A program made the translations under genes and the position numbers. A stretch of 30,336 nucleotides of DNA from Streptomyces sp. NBC_01283 (lineage in GTDB: Bacteria > Actinomycetota > Actinomycetes > Streptomycetales > Streptomycetaceae), in assembly GCF_041435335.1 (NCBI RefSeq), contig NZ_CP108433.1, positions 1-30,336 of the forward strand, given 5' to 3'. The first letter of the stretch is position 1. Every line of letters starts with the position of its first letter. Below, piece after piece: positions 16,819 to 24,842 of this stretch. The notes beneath the pieces were generated by a model, which was given only the letters and a program-made list of their open reading frames with translations, was not told the DNA's origin and searched no databases.

Positions 16819-16851
16819 GATCCTTCGCTCGCGGCCGATGGAGAAGACGTG

Positions 16852-17619
16852 ATGTTGGTCCCCCGCAACTCCGAGTCAGGCACCGGGCCGGTGTTGGGAC
16901 GCGCGCTGCGGATTCTCGGGGCATTCACCGCGAAGTGCCCCGAGATGACGTTGAGTGAGTTGTCCCGGAGATCCGGGCTACCGGTATCGACCGTTCACCG
17001 GATGCTCGGCGACCTCATCGCCTGGGGAGCATTGGAGCGCGACGCCAAGGGGAGCTATCGAATCGGCCTGCGCCTGTGGGAGGTTGCCTCCCTCGCGCCG
17101 CGTGGACAGGGAATGCGCGAGCGGGCCCTTCCGTTCCTGGAAGATCTCTCCCAGATCACCCACGAGAACGTGCAACTCGCGGTGCGCGAAAGCACAGAGG
17201 TCGTCTTCGTCGAGCGCATCGCCGGGTCCGGTGCGGTGCCGGTGCTGACGCGTGTGGGCGGGCGTTTCGCCCTCCCTGCCACCGGCGTCGGTCTGGTGCT
17301 GCTCGCGCACGCCCCTGTCGAGGTCCAGGAGCAGGCGCTCGCGGGCCCCCTCCAGCGTTTCACGCCAGATACGGTCACCGACCCGCGTGCGGTGCGGCGG
17401 ATGCTGGCCGAGGTGCGGGCCAATGGCTATGCGGTCAGCGACCGCCAGGTCACGATGGACGCGTTGTCCGTCGCAGCCCCGGTGTACCGCGGCGACACGG
17501 TGATCGCCTCGGTATCGCTGGTGGTACGTCATGGCAGCACGTCCGTGCATGGGTTGGCCCGGCTCGTCTGTACAAGCGCCCGGGCGATCTCACGCGCCAT
17601 GAGTACGCTGCAGGTCTGA
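16852..17619 (+). CDS. IclR-family transcriptional regulator
   Basis: ATG 16852 is preceded by GGAG at 8 bases (a GTG at 16849 is also possible); open frame further upstream belongs to the ABC relic. The product has 255 residues. The N-terminal winged HTH spans about 12-75 (VLGRALRILGAF, LSELSRRSGLPVSTVHRMLG). The C-terminal effector domain includes VQLAVRESTEVVFVERIAGS, RVGGRFALPATGVGLVLLAH, GYAVSDRQVTMDALSVAAPV and a helical end. Full length for the family. IclR proteins bind promoters of nearby catabolic genes and respond to small aromatic or carboxylate ligands. The Rieske oxygenase operon begins 400 bases downstream in the same direction, so control of that operon is the natural inference. 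Confidence 0.9.
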   Translation: MLVPRNSESGTGPVLGRALRILGAFTAKCPEMTLSELSRRSGLPVSTVHRMLGDLIAWGALERDAKGSYRIGLRLWEVASLAPRGQGMRERALPFLEDLSQITHENVQLAVRESTEVVFVERIAGSGAVPVLTRVGGRFALPATGVGLVLLAHAPVEVQEQALAGPLQRFTPDTVTDPRAVRRMLAEVRANGYAVSDRQVTMDALSVAAPVYRGDTVIASVSLVVRHGSTSVHGLARLVCTSARAISRAMSTLQV

Positions 17620-18021
17620 ATCGTGCCGTCCCGGCCGGTCTGAGCCTCAGTACCTGTCCAAGCCGTTGGGGCCGGCCCCCCACTCAGGGCCGAACGTCTC
17701 GCCACGGCGGCGTGGGCGAAGTCGCACAGGTTTCCCGGCATCCGGAAAGCCCTCTGGTGGGCCGGGAACGCTGCCCCCCACGATGGCACCACCGGGAGCC
17801 GCCCGGGCAACGCCGGACCCGCGCGCCGGAGTGACCACCCACGACCTCGGTGTCGGCACCAGAGAGCAGCCCTGGTTGTGCCGCTCGCTCACCTGACGGC
17901 ATTGCCCGGTATCGGCCTCTCTGCGCTGACGAGAGGCCGATGGCCGGGGCCAGCCGCCGCGGCCAGCCCCGGCCGCCGACACCACGCGCGCACGCAATAG
18001 GCCCCTCCGAAGGGAACGATC
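17620..18021. other. Intergenic region upstream of the oxygenase operon
   Basis: About 400 bases with no supported gene. It must hold the oxygenase promoter and any IclR operator. Its most obvious structure is a pair of tandem hairpins, listed separately. Confidence 0.5.
17911..17974 (+). terminator. Two tandem hairpins upstream of the oxygenase gene
   Basis: Hairpin 1 has a perfect 11-bp stem (17911-17921 with 17931-17941, atcggcctctc) and a 9-base loop. Hairpin 2 has a perfect 9-bp stem (17942-17950 with 17966-17974, ggccggggc). They touch each other and lie about 50 bases before the ATG. No T-run follows. They may terminate iclR transcription or form a leader structure for the oxygenase mRNA. 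Confidence 0.5.
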
Positions 18022-19086
18022 ATGACTGCTTTGGCACGCAATCAGTGGTACATCGCCGCCTACGGCCGAGAGGTCGGGCGCGAGCTGCTCGGGCGTACCG
18101 TTCTCGGCGAGCCGATCCTGCTGTACCGCACGGAGGCCGGCCAACCGGTGGCGCTGTCCGAGCGTTGTGTGCACCGGCGCTTCCCGCTGTCGCAGGCACC
18201 GAGCCGCCTGGACGGCGACCGGGTGGTGTGCGGCTACCACGGCTTCGCCTACGGCACCGACGGCGGCTGCCTCTTCGTGCCAGGCCAACAGCGCATCCCG
18301 CGCACCGCACGACTGAAGTCCTATCCGGTAGTCGAGCAGGACTCCTTCGTGTGGGTGTGGATCGGCGACGGCGAGCCCGGGGCCGCCCTCCCGCCCCGCG
18401 CTCCGTGGATGGACTCGCCCGGCTACACCGTGGTGTCGGGCATGGAGCCGATCGACGGCAACTACGGTCTGCTCGTCGACAACCTCATGGATCTATCGCA
18501 CGAAACATACCTGCACGGTGGCTACATCGGCACTCCGGAGGTGGCCCAGACCCCCATCGCCACCGAGGTCGACGACAACGCCGGCATTGTCTACGTCAGC
18601 CGCCACATGGACGACGCGCAGTGCCCTCCGTTCTACGCCAAGTCCACAGGTATCAAGGGCCGCATCAGCCGCTGGCAGGACATCGAATACCACGCGCCCT
18701 GTCTGTACTTGCTCCACTCGCGCATCGCACCCGTGGACGCACCAGGACCGAATCCGGATGGCAGCGACCCGCACGCCTTCCACGTAGAGGTCGTCTACGG
18801 CATCACCCCCGCAACAGAGAAGACGACGTACGACTTCTGGGCCGTGGCCCGCGACTTCGCCCTCGACGACCAGAACGTCACCGAATTCCTGCGCGGCAAC
18901 AACCACACGGTGGTCATGCAGGACGTCGTGGCCCTCAATGTGCTCCAGACGGCGCTGGACACCGAGCCGGCCGGCTACCAGGAGCTGAGCATCAACATCG
19001 ACACGGGCGGACTCGCCGCCCGCCGCACGCTCGCCCGCCTGGCCCAGCAGGGCGCCACGCCGCAGGCCCAGCCGGCAGCACGATGA
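18022..19086 (+). CDS. vanA-like: Rieske non-heme iron oxygenase, VanA-like
   Basis: ATG 18022 follows AGGGAA; 354 residues. The Rieske [2Fe-2S] ligands are visible: C49-x-H51 (ERCVHRRFPL) and C70-x2-H73 (VVCGYHGFAY). The mononuclear iron site is within NYGLLVDNLMDLSHETYLHG, with H160 and H165. The layout and the segments DNLMDLSHETYLH and INIDTGGLAARRTLARL match vanillate O-demethylase oxygenase subunits and related aromatic monooxygenases. Known reaction of VanA: oxidative O-demethylation of vanillate to protocatechuate with electrons from VanB. The exact substrate here is uncertain, because related enzymes act on other methoxy- or chloro-aromatics. The stop overlaps the next start (ATGA), and the reductase is the third gene. 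Confidence 0.85.
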   Translation: MTALARNQWYIAAYGREVGRELLGRTVLGEPILLYRTEAGQPVALSERCVHRRFPLSQAPSRLDGDRVVCGYHGFAYGTDGGCLFVPGQQRIPRTARLKSYPVVEQDSFVWVWIGDGEPGAALPPRAPWMDSPGYTVVSGMEPIDGNYGLLVDNLMDLSHETYLHGGYIGTPEVAQTPIATEVDDNAGIVYVSRHMDDAQCPPFYAKSTGIKGRISRWQDIEYHAPCLYLLHSRIAPVDAPGPNPDGSDPHAFHVEVVYGITPATEKTTYDFWAVARDFALDDQNVTEFLRGNNHTVVMQDVVALNVLQTALDTEPAGYQELSINIDTGGLAARRTLARLAQQGATPQAQPAAR

Positions 19087-19349
19087 CTCAGCTGCACCCA
19101 CCTGCCCTCGCGAGCGAGAACGTCTACCGCATCCACTGGAAGCTGGGCACCGACCGGCTGCTGGCCGTCTGTCACTGCGGAGCACAACGGGAGTTCGAGG
19201 ACCCGGTGGGGCTGTGGGACTGGCTGCTGGGCCATCCCGAGGACCACTGCCCCGGGCCGGCCTCCCAGTCCAGTTCTTCCTGCGCCCCCAGCCTTCACCG
19301 GGGGTCCTCGCCCGAAGCTGCCCCCGGCCCGGAGAGAAGATCACCATGA
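19083..19349 (+). CDS. Small protein between oxygenase and reductase, Cys-x-Cys
   Basis: The frame begins ATG 19083, overlapping the vanA-like stop by ATGA, and ends in another ATGA overlap with the reductase start at 19346. Both junctions therefore imply translational coupling. The 88-residue product reads YRIHWKLGTDRLLAVCHCGA, then QREFEDPVGLWDWLLGHPED, then a low-complexity Ser/Pro tail. Similar stand-alone small proteins with a CHCG motif and FEDPxxLWxWLLxHPE occur in Streptomyces, but I know of no assigned function. CHCG plus a downstream H and C (HPEDHC) could bind zinc or iron. Position between the two redox partners suggests an assembly or accessory factor (inference). Confidence 0.65.
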   Translation: MTQLHPPALASENVYRIHWKLGTDRLLAVCHCGAQREFEDPVGLWDWLLGHPEDHCPGPASQSSSSCAPSLHRGSSPEAAPGPERRSP

Positions 19350-20317
19350 CCATCACGCCCCTTGCACCCACCGGGGACGACCTCGACCTGACACTGCTAC
19401 GCAAGGAGCCCCTCGCCGAGGACATCGTCCGGCTCAGCCTGGCCCATCCCTCCGGTGCGCAGCTGCCCGCGTGGAGTCCGGGCGCCCACATCGACCTGGT
19501 GCTTGGCCCCGGCCTGGTACGGCAGTACTCACTGTGCGGCGACCCGGAGGACACCTCCCTCCTCCAAGTGGCCGTGCTGCGCGAGCCAGAAAGCCAAGGC
19601 GGTTCCCAGTACGTACACGACACGCTGGCCGAGGGCGACACGGTCCGGGTGGGCGGCCCCCGCAACCACTTCCAACTGGCCCACTCCCCCCGCTACCTGT
19701 TCGTCGCCGGCGGCATCGGCATCACCCCGCTCCTGCCGATGATCGCCGCCGCCGAGCAGCAAGGGGCCGACTGGCGGCTGGTGTATGGCGGGCGCAGCGG
19801 CGCCAGCATGGCCTTCGCCGGGCAGCTGGCCAAGGCCCATCCCCGCCGGGTGAAGCTATGTCCCCAGGATGAGACCGGCCTCCTCGATCTGGACGCGCTG
19901 CTCACCAGCCCGGCCAGCGACACCCTCGTCTACTGCTGCGGTCCCGAGCCGCTGCTCGACGCGATGGAGCGGAAAACGGCCTCCTGGCCGGACGGTGCGC
20001 TGCACATCGAACGGTTCGCGCCGAAGTCCCGGGCGGCCCAGACCCCTTCGGCCTCCTTTGAGGTCGAACTCTCCCGGAGCGGCATCACCGTGACCGTCTC
20101 GCCGGACCAGACCGTCCTGCAGAGCGTCGAGGAGGCGGGCGTGCAGGTCCTGACCTCGTGCCAGGAGGGCACCTGTGGCACGTGCGAAACGGCGGTCCTG
20201 GACGGGGTGGTGGACCACCGCGACTCCCTCCTCACGCCCGCAGAACAGGCAGGCAACGACACAATGTTCATCTGCGTATCGCGCGCCGCCTGCCCGCGCC
20301 TTGTCCTTGACCTGTGA
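19346..20317 (+). CDS. vanB-like: Ferredoxin-type oxidoreductase, VanB-like
   Basis: The start ATG 19346 overlaps the previous stop and follows gGAGAGaag; 323 residues, typical of class IA dioxygenase reductases. The FMN-binding barrel carries RQYSLCGDP (59-67). The NAD domain has GGIGITPLLPM (122-132) and CCGPEPLLDAM. The C-terminal plant-type [2Fe-2S] domain has C272, C277, C280 (SCQEGTCGTCETAVLDG) and C310. It takes electrons from NAD(P)H through FMN and the iron-sulfur cluster to the Rieske oxygenase, so it completes the two-component system with the gene at 18022. Cytoplasmic. All functional motifs are intact. Confidence 0.88.
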   Translation: MTITPLAPTGDDLDLTLLRKEPLAEDIVRLSLAHPSGAQLPAWSPGAHIDLVLGPGLVRQYSLCGDPEDTSLLQVAVLREPESQGGSQYVHDTLAEGDTVRVGGPRNHFQLAHSPRYLFVAGGIGITPLLPMIAAAEQQGADWRLVYGGRSGASMAFAGQLAKAHPRRVKLCPQDETGLLDLDALLTSPASDTLVYCCGPEPLLDAMERKTASWPDGALHIERFAPKSRAAQTPSASFEVELSRSGITVTVSPDQTVLQSVEEAGVQVLTSCQEGTCGTCETAVLDGVVDHRDSLLTPAEQAGNDTMFICVSRAACPRLVLDL

Positions 20318-20949
20318 CCCAGACGAATACACCGGGGCCTGGCCGGTCTCTGCTGCGTGACCGGGCCATGGGGCTTCTGGCTCACGGCGAGGAGTTGCGT
20401 ACGGCATGTATCGCAGAGGCTGGTCATGGCCGCGCGCGGTCCTGCGGCGTCTGCGCGTGCATTGCTGGAAGACACCGGCATGCGGGGCGGCTTCGGCCAG
20501 GGCGCCGCATGGCTCCTCGACCTGATATGCCCGGTGCAGCACGTGGGGGTTGTCGCACTGGATGTCCGGGGCGGCCATCACGGCACCGGGCATGTCTTGC
20601 CGGGCGGTCCGGTACTCCAGCAGGTGCGCTCTGCCGGGCATGGACGGCGTCCGTGATGTCATCTTGTGCTTACCGCGGCCCCAGGAGGGCTGGCGGCCCA
20701 ACGGCCAAAGGCCTCCTCTTGCCATTACCTTCCCCCCGGGGGGAGGGAAAGGGGGCCTGTGGTGGTCTCAGTACTCCTCCCCCGGCGCGGGAGGTGGGGC
20801 GACGCTTGAGACCACCGCGCAGGGCGAGGGGCAGGCCCGTCCGCGTCGCGGGCCGCTCAACGGCCGCGAGTTGGGGCGCTTCTGTTGCGCCGTGGGTGGA
20901 TTCCTGGGCGGCAGCGGTGGCAGGAGGTCGATGCCCGCCCGAACGCTGG
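20318..20949. other. Region after the reductase gene, no supported gene
   Basis: About 600 bases. Several open frames exist on both strands, among them minus-strand text AVMAAPDIQCDNPHVLHRAY that looks protein-like, but I cannot assign it and see no start or stop arrangement. A G-run hairpin (about 20727-20753, CCTTCCCCCCGGGGGGAGG) might end the oxygenase transcript; a perfect CCCCCC/GGGGGG pair forms its core. Confidence 0.35.
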
Positions 20950-21262
20950 CACCTCCTCCGCGCTGATGCTGCCCCCAGCGGCCCGCGAGGGCCGCGACGA
21001 TCGCCAGACCACGACCGTGGGCGGCGTCGGGGGGCAGCACTCTGCAGGCCGAGCCGCCAGCTGGGTCCGCGGTCGGCCACGCTCACGGCGGCTTCCCGCC
21101 CCTGCGTGTGACGGCGACGGTATCCGGCGGCCTTCAGGTGTGTCTCACCGAGTTGGTGGTCAACTCGCTGACGATCAGCCGCAGCGATTCGCTGATGTCC
21201 CAGGACACGCCCCATTGGCCGAGCACGGCGGTGTCCCAGGCGGTCAGCCATCGCCGACAGGT
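20950..21262 (-). pseudogene. Anti-sigma-type HATPase_c (RsbW-like) relic
   Basis: Minus-strand text LTAWDTAVLGQWGVSWDISE and SLRLIVSELTTNSVRHT ends in TGA; it is the helix and N-box region of Streptomyces RsbW-like histidine-kinase-type ATPases, which usually read xLVVSELVTNAVRHT. In another frame further on, DAAHGRGLAIVAALAGRWG is their G2 box. Between them VSVADRGPSW (a G1-like DxG) is in a third frame. A single gene broken by at least two frameshifts explains this. Such proteins bind anti-sigma antagonists or sigma factors; this one is inactive. Confidence 0.65.
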
Positions 21263-21399
21263 CGGTCATGTCCGAAGCCTGCGCCCCCTTCGGCGCGGGT
21301 GCCCTTGGCAAGCGGCTTCGTCGACGGCGACACGATCCTGACCTCTGTCTCCCGATACACCGCCGCTTCGCGAACGTCGCCCTCCTGCTGCGCTCTGGG

Positions 21400-21640
21400 C
21401 AAGCCGAGACATCGCCGCGCCCAGTCCGCTCGGGGCCATGGATGGCGCGGATCTCGGCCACGGTCCGCTCTTTCTCGGCCCGGCGCTCGGCGCGGGCCTG
21501 CCCAGTGACCAGGTGCCGGTGATAGCCGGCCCGGGACTCCGAGCACGCGGCAGATCCGCGTAACGCCGAAGTCGGCACGGTGATCGGAGGTGAAGAACCG
21601 GCCGACGAAGCAGATCGAGGACAGACTCGGCAAGATTCAG
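21400..21640 (-). pseudogene. IS3-family transposase OrfB N-terminal fragment
   Basis: The minus strand reads FFTSDHRADFGVTRICRVLG, then after a one-base shift SRAGYHRHLVTGQARAERRA and EKERTVAEIRAIHGPE. This is the start of IS3-group OrfB proteins (ICRVLGVSxSGYY...). The catalytic DDE core is missing. A short relic, not a working element. Confidence 0.65.
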
Positions 21641-21944
21641 AAGGCCGTAAAGGCACCGTCGGCAGTTACCAGCTGGCCACCGCTCCAGCCATACAGGATG
21701 AGCACGAGCGCATCGGGGGCCTGTTGCAGCGGAGAGACTCGCGAAACAACGGCGAACCGCTGGCTTTCCCTCCTCAGTAGTGTTTGGGCAGGAACGGGCG
21801 TTCAAGCCGCGGTGGGCCATGACAGCATCCCGGGGCCGCCAATCCGCCGACCCCCTTTTCCAGTGAGGGTGGCCATGCCAGCAACGACATATAAGCGCAG
21901 CAAGATGTCGTCCGGGCAGTCCCCGCAGGAAAGCAGGATTCTGC

Positions 21945-22736
21945 ATGCCTTCACAGTCTTGGACCGAACCTGGCCAGCATGAGTGGATAGTCCCACCTGG
22001 AGTGACCAGTCTGACTGTGGAACTTTGGGGCCCTGGCGGAGCTGGCGGCTTCTCGGGCTGCAACAACGCCGGCCGTGGCGGCACCGGCGGCACCGGCGGT
22101 GTTGGTGCCTATCTCTGCCAACGGAACTACAGCGTTACCCCCGGGGAAATTATCGCCTTCTTTGTAGGCATTCCAGATACTGCCCACAAAGGGCATGGGG
22201 TGACGATTCTCTACTGTGACGACGCCGGGACGCCCAAGCTTGTTGCTGGTAGCGGCGGTGAAGGCGGCTGGGGCGGCGACGGCGGTTACCACGAAGGAGA
22301 CGGAGGAGACGGAGGAGACGGCAACGGCCGCAACGGGAGCAGTGGAGGCGGCCCCGGTGGTGGCCGCGGCGGCGGTGAGGGCGGCTCTCGCGGTGAAGGC
22401 GCCTTCGCCGATGGTGGTAACGCCGGATATGGCGGTCTTGGTTATGCCCCGGCGCGTCAGCATTACGTCGCGCCTGGCGGCCTGCCGGGTGGCCGCGCAG
22501 CCGCCTCCCGATCGGGGGGCGGCGGAGGAGCAGGAGGAAGCCAAGGGAAGTCCCTCTACTGGGAGGGCTCCACCGTCGTCGATCAAGTGAACCGTGGTGC
22601 GGGGACAGACGACTTCCCTGGGCTCCCCACCGCCTGTACTGCAGCAGGGGGCGCGGGCGGCAGACCTCCGATCGGTTGGGGGCGGGGCGCACCTGGCGGC
22701 GGTGGTAATGGGGCTGTCAGGATTACTTGGCCATGA
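21945..22736 (+). CDS. Glycine-rich protein, PGRS-like repeats
   Basis: ATG 21945, 263 residues, with AGGA about 15 bases upstream, which is weak. The start SWTEPGQHEWIVPPGVTSLT followed by VELWGPGGAGG is the common opening of glycine-rich domain proteins (a short beta segment, then Gly-Gly-x repeats). The middle is GG(D/A/S)GG-type low complexity, including a run of gacggagga DNA repeats near 22290-22320. It ends GGGNGAVRITWP, again typical of the family. There is no signal peptide. Related proteins occur as phage or tail-like adhesins and surface proteins; here the role is unknown. The G+C-rich repeats also create long mirror frames on the opposite strand, which are not genes. Confidence 0.7.
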   Translation: MPSQSWTEPGQHEWIVPPGVTSLTVELWGPGGAGGFSGCNNAGRGGTGGTGGVGAYLCQRNYSVTPGEIIAFFVGIPDTAHKGHGVTILYCDDAGTPKLVAGSGGEGGWGGDGGYHEGDGGDGGDGNGRNGSSGGGPGGGRGGGEGGSRGEGAFADGGNAGYGGLGYAPARQHYVAPGGLPGGRAAASRSGGGGGAGGSQGKSLYWEGSTVVDQVNRGAGTDDFPGLPTACTAAGGAGGRPPIGWGRGAPGGGGNGAVRITWP

Positions 22737-23201
22737 TCACTCGGGATTTCCACACCCTTCTGCCGTACCTCAGGATCTGCACGGTCAACGGTGAGGCTTC
22801 AAGCAGGAAGTGACACCTGATCGTCTCGGCTGATGCGGTCGAGGAAGTGAAGCCCGCCGCCTACCGGGACCACTGCGTCCACCAGATCACCGTGCCCGAC
22901 GTGCTCCCGAGCCGGTCGTGCTCCACATCCGCCTGAGTACCTCAGCGAGAGCAGACCGGCAAACACCGTGACGGTCGTCAGACCCCACTGCGGCGGCCTG
23001 TACCGGATGGCCCTGGGTGAATGTGGGCCAAGGCCGACGACATCGCACCGCGGCACACACCTGACGCATCTCGTGTGCCTTTTCGGCAGTGCTCATCACC
23101 CCGGCTCGTTCACCGGAGCAACCTGCGGTGGCTTGGGACCTCCCTCTGCGTGAGCGATCCCGGAAGGGCCTGCCTCCATCACCATGTCTCCTTCGTGGAG
23201 G
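22737..23201. other. Gap between glycine-rich gene and transposon cluster
   Basis: About 460 bases. Fragments such as QITVPDVLPSRS look coding-like but do not assemble into a gene I recognise. No RNA gene is seen. Confidence 0.4.
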
Positions 23202-23208
23202 CCCCCTG

Positions 23209-23214
23209 CTTTAG
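23209..23214. repeat. Target-site duplication, left copy (ctttag)
   Basis: Matches 24735-24740 on the other side of the IS4-family element. Confidence 0.6.
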
Positions 23215-23216
23215 CT

Positions 23217-23244
23217 CAAGGCCGTGAAGTTACGGGCTGATCGG
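23217..23244. repeat. Left terminal inverted repeat of the IS4-family element
   Basis: 28 bases, complementary to 24705-24732 with one mismatch. Confidence 0.85.
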
Positions 23245-23356
23245 GGGTGTCAAGCGGCTTTGGTGTGAGGTTCGGCGAACTTGAGGACACGGAAAGCGGA
23301 GCCCCGGTAGAACTGGCAGTCGACCAAGACAACCGTTCACAGCACCGGAGGCTCCG

Positions 23357-24719
23357 CTGTCTGGCCAGTCTGTCATCCGTCGCGAAGTCGTGGTAGCCGA
23401 AGGGGTGTTTGCCCCAGGACACCTGGGTGAACTGACCCAGATTGTGCCGTTCGAGCTAGTCGATGCAGTACTCGCCGAGTGTGGCGCGGTTCAGGAACGA
23501 ACCCGCAAGCTCCCGGCCCGAGTTGTGGTCTATCTCCTGCTCGCGGCCGGGCTGTTCGAGGAGTGCGGATATCTGGGCGTGTGGCGCAAGTTGACGGGTG
23601 CACTGTCCGCGCTATCGATACCCCGGGTGACCGCCACGGCCATGTGGCAGGCCCGTGCCCGGCTCGGCGTGCGGCCGATGCGGGCCCTGTTCGATCTGCT
23701 GCGTGGTCCAGCCTCGGCAATCCGGACGGCCGGGGCCCGCTGGGCCGGAATGCTGGTCGTCGCCATCGACGGAACCCACCTGGACGTCGCCGATGACGAA
23801 GCGGTCCGCGCCAAGCTCGGCAAAACCTCCAACCAGTACACCGCCTCCTCGGGATACCCCCAGGTCCTCCTGGCCACCTTGGTGGCCTGCGGGACCCGCG
23901 CGGTGATCGACGCGGTGTTCGGCCCGGCAAACCCGGCGAGTCGATCCTGGGCCGCCGCCTGTTGCGGTCCGCACATCCAGGCATGCTCGTCCTACTCGAC
24001 CGCGGCTTTGCCACCGCGGGCTTCCTGAGCGCCGTGAATGAATCCGGCGCCCGCTTCCTGGCACGGCTGTCCGCCAGTTGGAAGCCTCCGGTGCTGGCCC
24101 GGTATCCCGACGGTTCGTTCCTCTCCCGCCTGGCCGGCACCGAGGTCCGGATTGTGGCCTGCGAGATAGCCGTCGTGACCAGCCAGGGCCGACGCGCCGG
24201 CACCTACCGCCTGGCCACCACCCTGCTCGACCACCGCACCCATCCCGCATCCGAGCTGGTCAAGCTCTACCACGAACGCTGGGAGGTGGAATCGGCCTAC
24301 TTCGAACTAAAGAAGTCGATGCTCGGACGCCGGGTTCTGCGCTCCCGCTCCTGGCCGGGCATCGCCCAGGAGATCTATGCCCTGCTCAGCACGTATCAAC
24401 TGATCCGGATCGCGATCTCAGACGCCGCCCACCCCACCAAAACCGACCCGGACCGATGCGCCTTCACCACAGCCCTGCACGCAGCCCGCGACCAGGTCAT
24501 CCAGGCCGCCAACGTGCTCGCCGACACCGTGATCGACCTGGTCGGCGCGATCGGCACCACCGTACTCAGCGCGCTCCTGCCCACCCGACGACCCCGGCTC
24601 AGCCCTCGCGCAGTCAAACGCCCCCTATCCCGCTACGCACACAAACGCCTGAAAGTCGACCGCCGGACCTACCCGCCACCCTCACCATCAACATCTCGAC
24701 CAACCCGATCAGCCCTTAA
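23357..24719 (+). CDS. IS4-family transposase, two apparent frameshifts
   Basis: The N-terminal part (SGQSVIRREVVVAEGVFAPG, HLGELTQIVPFELVDAVLAE, LPARVVVYLLLAAGLFEECG) is the IS4 transposase N-terminal domain. The DDE core has VVAIDGTHLDVADDEAVRAK (first Asp), LVLLDRGFATAGF (second Asp) and YHERWEVESAYFELKKSML (Glu). At 23929-23935 the frame must slip by -1, from GPANPAS to KPGESILGRRLL, exactly at AAACCCG, a sequence of the XXXYYYZ slippery type. A second -1 change near 24665 restores a terminal TLTINISTNPISP with TAA at 24717-24719. GGAGG (23347-23351) stands five bases before a CTG at 23357; a GTG at 23390 has no ribosome-binding site. The protein is otherwise complete. It may be recently inactivated, or translated through recoding at the first site. 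Confidence 0.75.
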
Positions 24720-24732
24720 CTTCACGGCCTTG
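24705..24732. repeat. Right terminal inverted repeat of the IS4-family element
   Basis: 28 bases, complementary to 23217-23244 with one mismatch. Confidence 0.85.
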
Positions 24733-24734
24733 TC

Positions 24735-24740
24735 CTTTAG
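24735..24740. repeat. Target-site duplication, right copy (ctttag)
   Basis: Matches 23209-23214. Six bases is shorter than the usual IS4 duplication, so part of the match could be chance. Confidence 0.6.
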
Positions 24741-24842
24741 GTGGGGGAGGAAACGAAGCTCCCGCGTGAGCGGGGCAGAGTGGAGCCGGTTCGCCCTCTG
24801 GGCGAATCCGGCGTTGTCAGTGGCAGCAAGTACGTTGATGAG

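Larger units (their letters stand above)
23215..24734 (+). mobile_element. Complete IS4-family insertion sequence
   Basis: Near-perfect terminal inverted repeats: left 23217-23244 and right 24705-24732, 27 of 28 positions matching (caaggccgtgaagtta then c or a, then gggctgatcgg). The direct repeat ctttag flanks both sides (23209-23214 and 24735-24740) as a probable target duplication. The element is about 1.5 kb and carries one frameshifted transposase gene. The duplication falls in the loop of the adjacent TnpB element hairpin. Confidence 0.8.

Noticed and set aside
17850..19082. Long plus-strand frame overlapping the Rieske gene
   Set aside because: It is in a shifted frame of the Rieske gene with an Arg/Pro/Ala-rich product. 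Only its last part, from 19083, is a believable small gene.
20318..20730. Frames after the VanB-like gene as part of the operon
   Set aside because: No start with ribosome-binding site, no recognisable product, and frames on both strands are equally open.
22290..22325. Short tandem gacggagga-type repeats considered as CRISPR or minisatellite
   Set aside because: They lie inside and encode the glycine-rich protein; units are too short and have no spacers.
21951..22692. Minus-strand frames opposite the glycine-rich gene
   Set aside because: They arise from GGN repeats read on the other strand.
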